Part shown: one piece after another, positions 18,237-31,793 of the stretch
How the letters are laid out: the number at the start of each line of letters is the position of its first letter
Numbering within the stretch: the stretch's first letter is position 1
NCBI GenBank assembly: GCA_033439265.1
Contig: JAVTVX010000030.1
Location: forward strand, 2,296,501 to 2,360,500
Length of the DNA: 64,000 bases
Direction of reading: 5' to 3'
From: Dillenia suffruticosa
Taxonomy: Eukaryota > Streptophyta > Magnoliopsida > Dilleniales > Dilleniaceae
Notes under the pieces: model-generated
Told to the model about the DNA's origin: nothing
Databases searched by the model: none
Seen by the model: the letters and a program-made list of their open reading frames with translations, nothing else
Program-made: the position numbers and the translations under genes

Positions 18237-21200
18237 ATGTCAACGTCGCGATCATCTTCACATTACGATAACGAAGTCGTCGTCGACAACGCGACGCCGT
18301 TGCTGATCGGCTCAGCCATGAGCGAGCGATTGTTCCGGACTCGTCGCTTCGTCCGCCGCCCAAACCTCCGCGGTGCGGCTCGATTCCTGGGCCGACGCCG
18401 TGCCATGAGAGAGCCATCGGCTAGGGTTCGAGAGACGGCCGCCGAGCAACTCGAGGAGCGTCACAGCGACTGGGCTTATTCCAAGCCGATTGTGATTCTG
18501 GACATTGTTTGGAACTTTAGTTTCATTGTTTTGGCTATTTGTGTCATGGTATTGAGTAGATTTGAATTGCCTTCTATGCCTTTGAGGCTCTGGATTGTTG
18601 GATATGTTCTTCAGTGTGTTCTTCATATGGTTTGTGTGTGTTTGGAGTATAAGAGGAGAAGAGGCTTCCTGGCTTCGGATTCAGGTTCGAGTTTGAATGC
18701 TGGATATGATGGGGGAGGAATTTCTGGGGATTTTGTTGGAGAGCAGAACTCGGATGAAGATGGGACAAGGTATGCATTGTTCATTTTTTTTTTTTTTTTT
18801 TTTTTGGCGTGTATACCCCTGAATTTCTGATTCTCTAAGCTTTGTGAGTTTGTGTGTGTGTCTACATGCTGATGGAATATTTTGGGTCTAAGTTTTACGT
18901 TAGAGTGTAATCTGACACTTGGGAACCCTTATAAGAACTTGAAGAGCGCAGAGTGCACTTCCAAGGCAACACTCAATTAGGCAATTGACAAAATCTCCCA
19001 CATCTTTAAAGGTAGAGAACAACTTAGTGTGCACTTATTGTGATTTTAATGGAAAATCGAACCAATCTTTTTGTTCATTCTAGACTAGCTTATAAAGTTT
19101 TCTAGGAAGATGTACTCATACAAGACTGTTGACATACTCAAAGAAGTCTTAACTGCTCCCTGATTCAAGACTACGACAATTGCGTCGTAGCAAATGGAGA
19201 GTTGCAAGGGATTGAAGCTACTCTAAAACTATGGATCAAAAACTAGTTTAAGTTGACTCATTATGCTCTACATAAAAAAATAAATAAATAACGGAATGCA
19301 TTTGAGGATAACTATTTGTTCAATATCAGCATCATAAAGAGTTGTCAAAAGCAACAATTGTGAAATTTGGCGACTAGTCCCATCTCTTTCCCCCTACATT
19401 GAAGTTCTCAGTCTATGTAAATCTAGCAGTTTAGAGAGCATCTTGCTTGACACCTCCATCACTAAAATGAATAGAAAAGGGGAAGAGTGTCTCTTGTCTT
19501 AGGCCCAGAGAAGACTAAAATTAATTGTTGAGGGCCCTTTCAACAAGACCAAGAAAGGAGTGGAAACACATTTGTAGTCCAAAACCCTAATTTCTTCCCC
19601 AATCCTCTACTCTTTATCATATTTGCAAGTTACACTGCTATTCCCTCCCATCAACTTGGTGTCCACTTCATTAGCTATCTGCTTAAAGAATTTTTGCCGT
19701 TCTAAGTAAGCATTCTAAATATATTACCACCACCTTCCCATTCACCGCTTTACACCTGGTGGTTAATACCTTGGATTGGAGCTTATACACCCTCCCTACC
19801 AAGTTAATGGGTCGAAAGTCTTTAATTTTCATGGTCTCTTCTTTTCTGGAATCGAGAGGAAATAAGCTTTTTAATGCTTCGTAAATCTCCTGAAGTAGAG
19901 AATTCCTCAAAGATGCTTGTAACCTCCCTTTAGCACCTTTGTTCTTATTAAAGAAAGCCAGAGAAAATCTATGTGATCCGTGTGGCCTGAGGTTTGTATC
20001 CATACACTTTTTAGTACTCTAGCTTCTGTATTCATAGAACGGTCTTCAAACGATTAGGTGGTCTTCTCCCAATGATGTTGAGAACCTTCCCATCAACTTG
20101 AGGCCTTCAATCACCCCTTTTTAATAAAACTCATCATGAAACCCCTGAATTTCCTTGGCCATACTTTGATCCTCAACAAACACCTCATCCACCTCAATAA
20201 TACAACTATAATTTAGTTTAGAATGTAAGTTTGCCTTCTTGTGGTGTAGTTAAATGGTAATCCCACCACCAACCAAAGAGCTCATGATTGTCATGCCGCA
20301 AAATTTCCTCATGCCCGTGACATATGCCTAGTGGTGCGTGAGTACAGCTATTCTTTTTAATTCAATACTCCACACTCTTCCTTTTATAGCACATTGTTTT
20401 AACTGATTTCCTACAATATGCCTTCCTTGGTCTCTCGGTGCTTGCAGGATTCTTTATTCCATCTATATAGGCGAGCCTCGATAATCTTCAATCTGGGGAA
20501 GGTTAATTTTGGCTTGGTCTGCCACAATTCTCTAGGTTGCCTAAACTATCCTCTTGAAACTAACTTCTTTTAACCACAAGTGAGAAGAAGCAGGACTGGA
20601 CCGGAGTAGACCCTGATTCATGGTCCCTACCTTCAACAGGAAAGGATGATCAAATGTTGGTCTAGGCAACAGTTTCTGAATCCTATTAGACTAGGTCATC
20701 CCACTTTCTTGAAACAAGAATCTTTCCAACCTAGAATAAAGTTGGATTTTCTCTTAAATACAACCATGTAAACTGTTTATGCATCAGTGAGACATTAGCC
20801 AAAGCATTTTGGTTAACAAAGCCTAGAAACTCCACCAGTCATGCTCATTCCACCCTTTGGGAACTCCTTTTATGAGGGTAAAGCACAATTCTGAAGCCCC
20901 TTCCCACAACCCGCAGAATCAGCCATCTGTCCTTGACACTAGTGAGGTTTTGCCAGAAGCCTCTCCTCGCCATTCCCTCTCTGTAATCATAGCTGTGGGA
21001 GAAACACCCAAGAAAATGCATCCTTTCTATTCCTGAATGAGCAAGAAATTATGATCTCCCGCATCACTCCTTGATTTCCGCATCTCTCTCTCTCTCTGTT
21101 CCTTTTTTCCTTTTTGGTTATGACACTGCAGTTCTCTTCAAAAGAATACAAATGCCCCCAGCACGATCAGCAGCTGGCATCTTGACGGAACCTCCATCTG

Positions 21201-24200
21201 TGGTTCCCAAACTCAAAACACTCCATTTGTTTCCTGCAACATACAATTCTTGCTTCTACTCCCCCCCCCCAAAAAAAAGGGTACCACCATCCTTCTACCA
21301 TAATCATTTAAACGCTCACATTCTATTTGACAAATCAAAAGAGCTAACAGCTATATTATCACCCTTTACCCTTTCCTCCTCCCAACTTCTTCATCTTTTT
21401 ATTCCTTGCCATGATTTATGTTCCATTACGATCTCTTTATCCCTCTCCCATTTCTTTCCCTTGCTTGTAGCATCCGTACTCTCTTCTTCCCTGTATGCAT
21501 CCATTTTGTGAAGTAGCTCAACTAATTTATCAAAACCCGAGACTGTCACCCTCAGCACCAGGCCATTGTCTTCTGAATCTAAGCAGAAGCATTTTCCTGA
21601 TCCACTGAGCATTCTCGCTCCCTCACAGGCAGTTCCTCTTCTACAAACTCTAAATACCCTTCTTCCACAGACCAGAAAACTTCCCCAAACATGCAGCTAG
21701 ATCATGAAGGCACCTGCCCTGTCTCTTGAGTCCCTGCTCATAAGAGCCTGCTACTGCCTCCTCAGCTGCATGAGTTGTTGAATTTTTGTTGTTTGATGCA
21801 TTATTCATCATTTGCATTGCCTGTTATGAAATTATTATCCTTATTATTTTGGAATTCACTTTACATGATTAATCGGTAAAGAGATATGAGGAATTGAAAT
21901 AGCAATCACAAGAACTGATGAATATTCTGTTATTTGATGGACAATATAATTTGGGACTTATATAGGCTTTCGTATTTGAACTCAAGGTTGCATTTATTTT
22001 ATTTATTTATTTATTTATTGGGGGTGAAGGGTTGTTATCTGTATTTCATGTGATTTTCATAGTTCAAATTAGGTATAAACTTTTCATGAAATGAGTTTTA
22101 CCTGATTGATCAATGAAAAGATGTTTGGGATGGATAAGTGCTTGCTATGAGAAATTCTCAATTTGCATAAACTTACTTTTGCAGTGTAGCAAAGCATCTG
22201 GAGTCAGCAAACACAATGTTTTCATTTATATGGTGGATAATTGGATTCTACTGGGTTTCTTCTGGTGGCCCAGCTTTGGCACGTGACTCCCCCCAGCTTT
22301 ACTGGTTTGTGTCTAATAACTTCAATTATTTATTGGTTTATTTTTTTCTTGCTTGCTTATGAGAAATCTATTTTTCAGGCTTTGCATCACTTTCCTGGCC
22401 TTTGATGTGGTGTTTGTTGTGATATGTGTTGCTGTTGCATGCCTCATTGGTATTGCAGTTTGCTGCTGTCTCCCTTGTATCATTGCGATTTTGTATGCTG
22501 TGGCAGATCAGGTCAGTTTCTTATACATATGGCATAATGGGTGGATTTGTGGTTGTCTTATGCAGTCCAATGATGGATGGGCTGGTTGCAGTTTGGTCCT
22601 TAAGTCTATGGCTTTCTTGTGAGTAAAATATTTAATGTAAAGGAGAATGAGGTGGTTGTTTAAGAGGTTATAGCAGATGTCTTAAAGGTTGGTTTTACTA
22701 TGGGTTTTTTTCTGAGATTGTTTAGACATTCTCATTCTTGTTAAAGGTACCCCTCCCCAAACAAACACACACACACACACAAAATAAAAAGTTTTGACTC
22801 TTTGTGTTTGTAGGATTTTCGGAAGAGGTTCTGGCCACTTGTTTGAGTAGTTTGTTGAACGATTCTGTCAATATGACACAAAGACCTTTTGTTAATGGTG
22901 GACAGAATTGTATAGGTAGCTTTCATAGCTAATGAGGTTATGGTAGATATGACGACAAGAAATAAGAAGTGGCAGTAAAAACAATACCCTTCTTCCTTTC
23001 TTTGCATAAAAAGATAGGTATTGTTCTTAAGATTGACTCTGAATAAGGATATGATAGGGTGAGTTGGATTTGCTGGACAAGGTCATGGATGAATTAGGAT
23101 TTTTCACTTAATTGAAGTGGTGTGTCAGGGAGCTATTTAGACATACAGTTTGAGGAGTGGTTTGCCGACGCTGGTATGTATGTCATTCATGCAAGTCCTT
23201 TAGAATTCTTGTCGCTTCTCTTATTTTCCCCCTCACATATACTTTAAAGTGGGTCATGTTTGTAGTGTTCCCTTTTGGGATGACAAATGGATTGGTTTCC
23301 TTCCCTGGACTTTTGATCAAAACTTGAGGTTTCATATTGTTCACATCTCCAATTTTTCTTCTTTCAATGACAATGTGACTGCATGGAATTCTCTTATTCA
23401 TATGTGCAAATGATTTTTCCCTTTTTTTTCCTTTTGGGGGGGGGGTGCTCTTAAGCTTGCCTTTAGACCTGTCACTTCTGCACTAACCCTGATGAGAGTG
23501 TATGGGTCTTCATACATGGGGGTTTTTTTTGGGGGGGGCAGTGGGTCATCTTACCTGAGGGCATAAAGAAACTCTCTTCACTTTGGCCATTTTTATCTGG
23601 AAGATCAAAATTCCTTCTACATCAAGTCTGAGACCTGGCTTCCAATCCTTGGTAAAGTTAACATGAATGCTCTGTTACATATGAGAACATACAGCTCTAT
23701 CACCCAATGTTTAGTGTTGTGTGAAATGAAGAAGTAGTGAATTACATAATTGTTTCTGTGTGAGTTGGGTTTTGTGGAATACAATACGTAACATCTTTAG
23801 AGAATGTTCTGTTTGCCCAGAAAACTGTGGGGATTTCCACCTTTGAATTGGGCTAGTTGGGATTTGATAAAGATTCTGAGCTTGTAATTGATAAGCATGG
23901 TAGGCTTTGTGGTGTATTTGGCTGGAGAGAAATGCTCACATCTTTAAGGATTAATTCATGTCCATCTCTTGGATAGCAGATGAGGTTGCTTTCATGGCAT
24001 TAATGCGGTCTGTAGCAATCAAGGCTTTTAGAGGGGCTTCTTTTTGGAAGATATAAAGGGATTGACGCCCATTACTTCTGTTCTTTTTTGCTTGTCTCTT
24101 CTCTCTTTTTTTCTTCTTTTGTTGTCTGATATCTTAATTGATAACGCGATTGCAGGCCTTAATCTCCTTTTTGCTTAATGCTTTTGTTATTCCTGACCTT

Positions 24201-24841
24201 TCAGTAAATGTTCCATGAATACAGGAAGGTGCATCCAAAGAAGATATTGATCGATTGACAAAATACAAATTCCACAAGATTGGTGAATATGAAAAACTGA
24301 ATGGCGAGATTCAAGAATCTTTTCGGGGAATGATGACAGAATGTGACACTGATAGTCCCACCAAACATGTTCTCTCCCTGGAGGATGCAGTGAGTTTTTG
24401 AAACTGTTTTACTTCTTTAGACTTTATCTTGCACCTGAACAATATTTAAACGCTGAGCCTGTTTCTCTGCTTTCTGGCTTCCAGAACTGGAATTAGATTG
24501 CAGAGAATTACTGCTAGATTTTGTTCTTCAAAGTTTATGGTGACAAAGTTGCACATGTTACAGTAGGCATAACACAAACTTGAAGTTAGATGTCACATTA
24601 TATTAGAAAAGAACAATCAAGTGATTTACAAATTAATTCCACAAGATCTTTCGCTGAACAACAGGAGTGTTGCATCTGCCTATCTGCTTATGATGATGGG
24701 GCTGAACTACGAGAATTACCCTGTTGTCACCATTTCCACTGTGCCTGCATTGACAAGTGGTTGTACATAAATGCTACCTGTCCTCTCTGCAAGTTCAACA
24801 TACTAAAGTATGGCAGTGAAGGAAGCTGTGACGAAGTATAG
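18237..24841 (+). CDS. RING-H2 membrane E3 ubiquitin ligase
   Basis: Five exons, all in phase: 18237-18769, 22185-22304, 22379-22511, 24225-24389, 24665-24841, total 375 residues. The N-terminus is Ser/Arg-rich and cytosolic in character. Hydrophobic helices lie at about 85-107 and 117-136, with more in exons 2-3 (a WW-rich helix, then a long stretch with a CCCLPC core). A charged linker leads to a C-terminal RING-H2: C319-x2-C322, C337-x-H339-x2-H342-x2-C345, C356-x2-C359, with the conserved Trp at 349. All eight zinc ligands are present, so E2 binding and ligase activity are expected at a membrane. Order and length match the plant family of At3g61180, At1g12760 and At1g63170 (from memory, about 380 residues). 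Introns 1 (3.4 kb) and 3 (1.7 kb) are enlarged by LINE debris. Substrates cannot be inferred. Confidence 0.94.
19600..20770 (-). mobile_element. LINE (L1-type) fragment, antisense in RING intron 1
   Basis: On the minus strand, 19730-19870 encodes [15 protein letters not shown], the reverse-transcriptase signature of plant LINEs. Downstream at 19620-19700 is a frame-broken IANEV-DTKL block. Upstream at about 20590-20720, [14 protein letters not shown] followed by HLWLKE matches the endonuclease-to-RT linker. Stops and frameshifts are numerous, so it is an old remnant; its true ends may reach about 18950 and 21700. Confidence 0.8.
22800..24065 (+). mobile_element. LINE (L1-type) 3' fragment, sense in RING intron 3
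   Basis: Conceptual plus-strand reading across frames shows RT blocks (FVNGGQ at about 22890, KIDSE then GYDRVSW at about 23020-23070). It then shows the C-terminal blocks FWDDKWIG at about 23275-23300 and [15 protein letters not shown] near 23910-23950. These match the RT and zf-RVT/C-terminal regions of plant LINE ORF2. The segment between motifs is shortened and carries stops. Confidence 0.75.
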
Positions 24842-26984
24842 CTATACAAGTTTGCGATCACTGCCAATTAGTGTCCATAGTACCTTCCTTTTCTCCCTCT
24901 TTCATCTCTGGATTCAGCAAGCAACTGGTACAATGGACCTTTTTCTTCTGAGGGCTGTGAATAAAGGTGTTTTTAGTGTATTTAGCTGTGTTGTTGATTT
25001 GCATGTTCTTCCATTTGACGTAAGTTGTGATGTGTGATGTAAATATGCGAAGAATATGCAACTAATCTATACGGGTGCCCTACATGGAGGGGAATGTTGA
25101 TCTCGGCGGCTGTTGGCCTACTTGTTTTTAGTCTTTTATATGTTTGAGACCTTGGTTCGTGCAGCTAACCAAGAAAAACTAACTTTGATCATTTATGCTG
25201 TCTGCTTTCCATACTCATGCATTTGCTCCTTTTTTTTGCATGTAAATGATACTAGGGCTAATGCTTTTACCTTCCATGCAAGTAGCCCGCAGCATGGATA
25301 AAATATATGAGCGTAGCCCCCTTAAAGAAAGCAGGTCGAGCTGCCAAACAATTCTAGCTAAGCTCGGTCCATTGTGTTACATGAACTAAATTTAGAAAAC
25401 GTTTTTAGTATTCCAGGAGGGATAATCAGGATACCAAGAATACGAGGTGATACAGAAGTTTGTCTGTTGTACAAATTCATATGTATTCAAATGTATGCAG
25501 AATCAAACGAAAGAACAAAGGAAAGCTTGTGGAACTATCACAAGGAGTAACTTGGTTAAAAGTGGTATGTTTTGTCAACTTGTATCTAGATGTTCTTGGT
25601 ATCTAGTTTGTTAGTAGTGAGAAGCTTAATGCTTTCTCTGTAAGGTGATGGAATTATTTTGTGAGAAGAATTTGAAAAACTGTATTAGCAGTAAAATGCA
25701 TTTTGTAGGGTGGCGAACTTGTGTTTATAGCATTGTGCCTTGCATATTAAGGTAAAGTTTATCAGAATACTATGATATTGATAAATGTTATAATTGAGAT
25801 TATTACCTTTTCTTGTTTAGGAGTAGAACTCAGACCTTTATGTATGCTGAAGCTCGTTACTCAAATAACTATGCGGAGTTGTGGAACTTGTTAAGAGTAT
25901 CCGTATACATGTAAGCTCGCCTTCCTCAACAATGCTAATATAAGAATAATTACAGAGTTGAGATCATTTTATTCTTAATTTTGGCATGGTCATGCCATTA
26001 ATTACTCTTTATGTATGTGCATGCTTGTTCTCCAGTCAACTTAAAGGAGAAAAGATCTTGAAAGGGCTTGGTTAGAGTGTGGTACATAAACTCTAAACTA
26101 GGGCAAGTGAATGCTATTGACCTTGGTCTTCGGCAATTAGGACTCATTTGACATTTCAGTGTTAAGGTTTTATGGCATTACTTTTAAGATACAAACCATT
26201 TGTATCGTTTAGTTTTCCTTAATGAATTTGCAGAGAATTAAGATTTATATTTAGTAAAACACTTGTTTTATGAGTCAAGGAAAGCATATTAGAGAAGTAT
26301 GGGAGGCCATTGAGGGAGTGGAGGAAAGAAAAGTTTCTAGGTAGAAAATTTGTTCCTTAAGTTCGGCTGAATTGAGAAAATCAAGTTTTTTGGAAATTTG
26401 GAAATTAAAGATGAGAATGAAAGAAAATGGTTTGATTTCTAAAGTTATTTTGCATTCCAAGCATGATGTAGTTGAAAAGGCAACCTTATTTTTTAGGTGA
26501 AAACTTCCAATAGTCTGTGAGCAAATGTGAACTTTGTGTTATGAATGTGTATTTATGATTTTAGCCTATACCTATAAATAACTTGATACATTAAATATTT
26601 TCGATTGTCATTTGTTTTCATGTATTGGACCTTCATTTTTTTGTTTAATAATCAATCGATATTTCGATTAATCCGATCCGAGTATTGTTGGATCTAATTT
26701 AAAGGGAATTCTTTTAACATGATATTTTCTATTCTTAAATTTCAAATCCGAAATTTAGTTAAGAAATTTAATACTCTTATCCACTAGGCTAATTTTATAT
26801 TGGTTGGACCTTCATTTTGATGTATCTATAGCACTATTTAATTTTGATGCATTGATTAAATTATATTCTATTAGAGAGGGAAATCAATGTCATTTGCAAA
26901 TGCTTGCTATAATATTTTTATTTTACCAACGTGAATTCAACTGGATGTGGGGTAAAGTATCATACTCGTTGGGAGTATCGGACC

Positions 26985-27112
26985 CTCATGTGTATAGAGC
27001 ATTTCCCCTTGGGAGACCCGCCCTTCGAAAGGAGTCACTGCAGCGGTCTGTCTGGATTAGTCGGGGCAAAATCTTGAATATCGAGCGGTGTCCAAGACAT
27101 GGTACAAAAAAA
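26985..27112 (+). mobile_element. SINE-like 3' fragment with poly(A) tail
   Basis: A GC-richer block contains GGATTAGTCGGGGC about 50 bp before an A run at 27103-27112. That combination is common at the 3' end of a eudicot tRNA-derived SINE family. The promoter boxes are not clear, so this may be 5' truncated. Confidence 0.45.
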
Positions 27113-28317
27113 AATATATTTTTATTTTAAGTTTGCAAACAATTTGAATGTTTTGAATGTTGAGATGCATTTTTGCACTTCTTGTATGGTGTTTTATTCT
27201 TTTTGTAATATTTTTTTTTATATATAGAAAAATTTGAAATCGAAACTTTTATATAGAAGAACAAAATAGTGTCAATTGATTTACATTCCACTTCTTTTTG
27301 CAATACATTGTAAATTAGAAATTCCACACCCCAACCCATGGAAATAATGGGCGATGGATGTAGACACAAGGACCCCAATTTGAGTGCCTGGACTAATTTG
27401 AGAAGGGTTCGGATTATCCGGAAAAGTTGAGATTAGATTCAACTGAAATTATTTGAGAATTTAATATAAAAGATTATTGATAAATAATGATAATTTATTA
27501 TTATTTTAATTATTATTTCATAGAAAAATTTGATTTCTATTTATAAAATGTTATGTTTTGAATAAATAATTTTTTGATTAAATTAAAAATTATTTCAATA
27601 GAATACGATAATAGAGAGATAAGTAAGACAAACTGACTAAACCATGTACAAATGACATTTGGGATCAATTTTAGGAGAGTCGATCTTATCTCTTTATACA
27701 ATTAGCATATTCACGAATTCATTTTGGTTATTGTAAACCTAGACATATAAGAATGCATAATCTATGATTAACTAAATATCATCGCAAGCACTTCCTATGA
27801 ATAATATATAAGTATCCTACTTATGTATAGGCCAAAATCACACCAACGTATTTGAACAATCAGTTAAATGGATAAAAGTATTAAATTTTCTAATTAAGTC
27901 TCGAACTCCCCTTAAATTGGATTTGGTAATATTCGAAGTAGATTAATCGAAATATGAATTCAGATATCGATCGATTATTTAAAACAATAGCAGTACCAAA
28001 GCCATGAATATACGTTTGTAAGGTACTCAATGACCCAAGAAGGAATTCAAGGGAGGACATTGTCCCCCCACCCCCACCCCCACCCAAAAAAAGAATTTTA
28101 TGATTTTTTTTCCTGTTTGATTTATATGTTAAAGTACAACACTAACTTTGTAAAATTACTATTAGTCTTATATTTTTTTGTAACAAATTTTGTTCGTATA
28201 TAATCTATTTTACATAATTTCTCCTCTTGTATTTGCAAAATTTTAGTGGTCTTAACGGGTATCTTGACAATCTATACGTGACAATTTATATGTGAATTAA
28301 TGATCAGTAAAATTTTT

Positions 28318-28489
28318 TGGGTTGAGTGGTTTGACACTCTATCTCCTTAACCAGATGTATCGAGTTCAGATCTTGAGAATGATGAAAAAGAATTTAGGTG
28401 AGTCAATCATTAAAATGGGCCTCACAATACTCGAACTGGATTAATCGGGCAAACCAAGATATCAGTGGTGAAAGCCAAAAAAAAAAAAA
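28318..28489 (+). mobile_element. tRNA-derived SINE
   Basis: An A-box-like GTTGAGTGGTTTGAC at 28321 and a B-box-like CGAGTTCAGATCT at about 28361 are 40 bp apart. They are followed by a body containing GGGCCTCACAATAC and GGATTAATCGGGC, then a 13-A tail at 28477-28489. This order fits the same SINE family as the fragment at 27 kb. Short AAATTTTT/AAGTTTTT words flank it and could be a decayed target duplication. Confidence 0.7.
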
Positions 28490-29380
28490 GAAGTTTTTCG
28501 ATGATAACAAATTTGTAATCTAATTTCAGAAAAAAAAAAAGAATGAAAATCTGTAGGATTCCTTTCTTTTCTAGTAATTATATATATAAGTTCTAAAGTC
28601 CTTTAATTTTCTTCTATATTTGTTTTTTTTTTTTTTGGGCTACCAATTTGTTTTTAGGCATTACTATTTTGTTAAAAGAAATTCCAAATCTTGATATTCA
28701 TGGGACTTTCTAATACTTTGAATAACGATAAAATATTACTAAATAATTTTAATATTCTATTTTATATTTTTGGTCTTTGAACACATTTTTTTTGTGTGTT
28801 TTTCTTATATAAATGCATGACTACTTTGTGTTTTTCTATATATTATTATTTATTAAATTTCTTAAGATATAACTAATATATATTTATTTATTTTAATTTA
28901 TATTCAATACCTTTGATCCCGTACGATGAAATCCTCGACGTTTAAATAATTTTTTTTTATTTTATTTTCAAAATTTTCTTAGATTTCAAAATATTTTGGC
29001 TTGTCAAATCTCTTTTTGTTCTTCCAAATCATCTTTAAATTTCTAATAGAACTTAGTATTTCCAATTTAAATTAATTCAAAGGACCAATTTTTCAGGTGT
29101 TATTTTGTTTAATATTGTATTTATGATTAAAAATAATATTGATATTGTGATTTTTATTTCAATCATAAAATATATATTTAGTTTTTAAGAAAAAACTTTT
29201 GCTCCGATGAGCTTTTGCTCCAAGGGGTGAGTTATGCTTCTATGTGGAGCTTTGACTATTTGAGAAGTCAGATATAGAGAAAAATCGAGGTGGAAAGCAT
29301 GAAGATGAATGGAAACTTCGTGTTTTGCCAAAATTCATGTGTATTATATTTAAATATATGCATCGCCAAAAGAAACACGG

Positions 29381-30371
29381 CATTGTATAAAAAATTACCA
29401 ATAGAAAAAATTCTATCATAAATAGCAACGGATTTACGATAAATTAATATTAAATGAAATATCGAAAGATTAGCAATGGAAATATTTCCGTCGCTAATCG
29501 ATCATGGTAGTGATCTAAAGTAAAAAAAAAATTGTAAAACTATCGGCGACGGATTATTAATAGAAAAATCTGTCGCTGAAAGTCTATTTTCCGTCACTGA
29601 AAGATATCAACGATAGATATTTTTTTAATCACAAATATTAGCGACCGAAAAAATCCGTCACTGAAAAAAAAATTAAAAAAAGGCGCTTGTAGAGGAAATC
29701 GAATTGTGCATAATAAAATTAATAACAACATCACAACCATTAGATCCTAAGAACTTATCTACTCATATCCTTTTTTAAATTTGTTATAACACTCAATTTT
29801 TTAATAATAATAAAATAATTTAAAATGATAATTTATTATAAATTAATAAATTATTATCTTAAAATAAATTAATAAAAATTTTTAACAAAATAAAATACTT
29901 TTATTTTTCTACAAAATAAAATACTTTTATTTTTCTACAAAATAAAATAAAAATTAAAATAATAAAAATAATAAAAATTAAAAAATTAAAAAATTAAAAA
30001 AAATAAAAAAGAAGAAAAAATCCGTCGTTAAAATTTCTGTCGTTAAAATTTTCATCGCTAATCCGTCACTAATATTTTCGTTTGTAATTTATCATTGATA
30101 GCTGTACATATTTTATTTTTTAATTTTTTTAACCCTGCTACACTACATAGACGGATTAGCAACGGAAATTTTCCATCACAAAAAATTCCATCAATAATCT
30201 GTTAGTAATAGATTTATAGAATTTTTTTACTGTTGAGTTACGGATTAGCGACGAAAATTTTTTCCGTCGCTAATCAATTCGACACTAATTCATTGGAAAT
30301 CCGTCGTTATTACTGACGGATTTTATTTCGTCGGTAATTATCTGTCACGGATACAGCCTTTTCTAATAGTG
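29381..30371. mobile_element. Non-autonomous CACTA (En/Spm-like) element, copy 1
   Basis: The right end reads TTTTCTAATAGTG at 30359-30371, an inverted CACTA-type terminus; the left end at about 29381 (CATTGTATAAAAAA) is degraded. The interior at both ends carries many direct and inverted copies of a subterminal motif close to TTAGCGACGGAAATTT, as in CACTA elements. No transposase is present and the centre is A/T-rich filler. Confidence 0.7.
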
Positions 30372-31216
30372 CATCTGAGTTCAAACCCCATTGTAACAAA
30401 AAAAATTAATTATATTGAATCAAATAAAATTTGATTTGAAGTATGTTGGATCTTTACGTGACAAAACTCTCACACCACTTGTTTTTTAATCTTATTTAAA
30501 AGGTATTAATAATCAAAACTCTCGCATTACTTGTTTTCTAATCTTATTTAAGAGGTAGCAATGATCAATCACTGTATCAACTAAACATCAGTGCATTTCA
30601 TGATAACAAAGCTAATAATCATATAAAAGTTGAATCATTTTTCTTGCCCCAGCACAACTAATATGAACTGAATTTTTTATTTTTAAATAAAAAGAATGTT
30701 CTTTGAATACAAGTCTTTAAATTGAAAGTTCTACAATTGCTATGTAAGACTCGGGCCAAGGGAGAGAGGGTAGAATTTATCAGCACTCTTGAAATTGTCC
30801 TTTTCTTTTTAATAAATATATGTATATAATTTTTTAAAAAATATAATCCTAAACCTAAAAGTTAAATCTCACAACCCTAAAATTATAGCCCTAGGGTGGG
30901 TATAATATTTTGTCTCTCTGAAATAAATTTCGGGTTTTGCCCATATTAAAAAAATGCTTGCCTGCAAATTTGAGAAATCATCCCCTTCTTCAAACTAAGT
31001 TATGCAAAGTGTTTCCCACAAATATATTTAGAAATTTAGGGTTTCTGAATTCCAAGTTCATAAAATAATTTAGGATTTATGAAATTTGAACCCAAAATTT
31101 GAAACCTTCTCCTTCAAAATAATAATAATAATAAAGAAAAACCAAAGCTTTTGTATTCATAAGGTTTCCAATCACATATGCAGAACTCCTTGCACGCTAT
31201 CTAAAATCTTTACACA

Positions 31217-31729
31217 TTATTGTCCATGCCAAACGGGCACCCCAGTCACAGTCTCCCTATTCCCCTTCGCAACGGCCGGCACTCCTACCGCCGCCCACGG
31301 CTGCTGCCTCCTTGGCGGCGCCACCATTCCTGTGGCTTGCTGCACCCTAACCGAGATATTTATAATTCCATTTCTCTCCCCTTCGTCATCCCTCAACCTG
31401 TAACTCAAAAAATGCAAATAATTCTCAGGCCAAAATCCTCCCATGAAATCCGAAGCAGGAACCAGTGCACTGCCTATCTTCTTCCTATTCCCGATAGAAT
31501 TCTTACATTGTACTTCCAGCGTTACATACTTGACGTGACTTTCCATGTCAATCATGAGTTTCTCGTTCCACACAGGATAACCACCTCCTTTTCTATCCAT
31601 GCTCGTCGTCTTCAAGTTGGTTTCCGTCGTCTTCACTGTTACGTACGTGTTTTTCTTCACTGGGTTTTTCTCGTTCAACCTCAAATCCTCCGCCGAGATC
31701 ACCGTTATTTCTAGTAATGTAGCAGCCAT
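31217..31729 (-). CDS. BAP-like C2-domain protein
   Basis: Single-exon gene of 170 residues starting at ATG 31729. A C2 domain fills residues about 4-125: it opens LEITVISAEDL and continues with KKNTYVTV, PVWNEKL, ASDFMGGF and FLSYRLRD. A low-complexity tail rich in Ala, Pro and Gly closes with GVPVW, the conserved C-terminus of BON-association proteins. In Arabidopsis BAP1/BAP2 are phospholipid-binding C2 proteins that partner the copine BON1 and restrain defence responses and cell death at membranes. Length and termini look complete. From memory BAP1 is At3g61190, next to the RING gene, and BAP2 is At2g45760, next to cpFtsY; here the gene sits between both. A TATA box and a W-box lie upstream, consistent with stress-induced expression (inferred). 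Confidence 0.92.
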   Translation of the reverse strand: MAATLLEITVISAEDLRLNEKNPVKKNTYVTVKTTETNLKTTSMDRKGGGYPVWNEKLMIDMESHVKYVTLEVQCKNSIGNRKKIGSALVPASDFMGGFWPENYLHFLSYRLRDDEGERNGIINISVRVQQATGMVAPPRRQQPWAAVGVPAVAKGNRETVTGVPVWHGQ

Positions 31730-31780
31730 GTTGAATGATTGTCAAGAATTGGAATGCAAGGTTTAGGTTTTTGGCTGTTT

Positions 31781-31793
31781 GTATATTTATAGG
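31781..31793 (-). promoter_or_regulatory. Probable TATA box of the BAP-like gene
   Basis: On the minus strand CCTATAAATATAC lies 52-64 bp upstream of the start codon, leaving room for a short leader of about 25-30 bases. Confidence 0.6.

Larger units (their letters stand above)
24842..31216. other. 6.4-kb intergenic region with SINEs and a CACTA element
   Basis: The start probably contains the RING gene's 3' untranslated region. Beyond that the DNA is AT-rich. I can support two SINE-like insertions (about 26985-27112 and 28318-28489) and one CACTA-derived element (29381-30371), listed separately. No protein-coding gene is seen. Confidence 0.6.

Noticed and set aside
20225..20345. tRNA gene or SINE suggested by TGGTGTAGTTAAATGGTA
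   Set aside because: No B box or cloverleaf partner follows at the right spacing, and it lies within LINE debris.
21071..21612. Open frames at the right end of RING intron 1 as a gene
   Set aside because: Low-complexity Ser/Leu composition and position within intronic LINE-derived sequence; no conserved motif.
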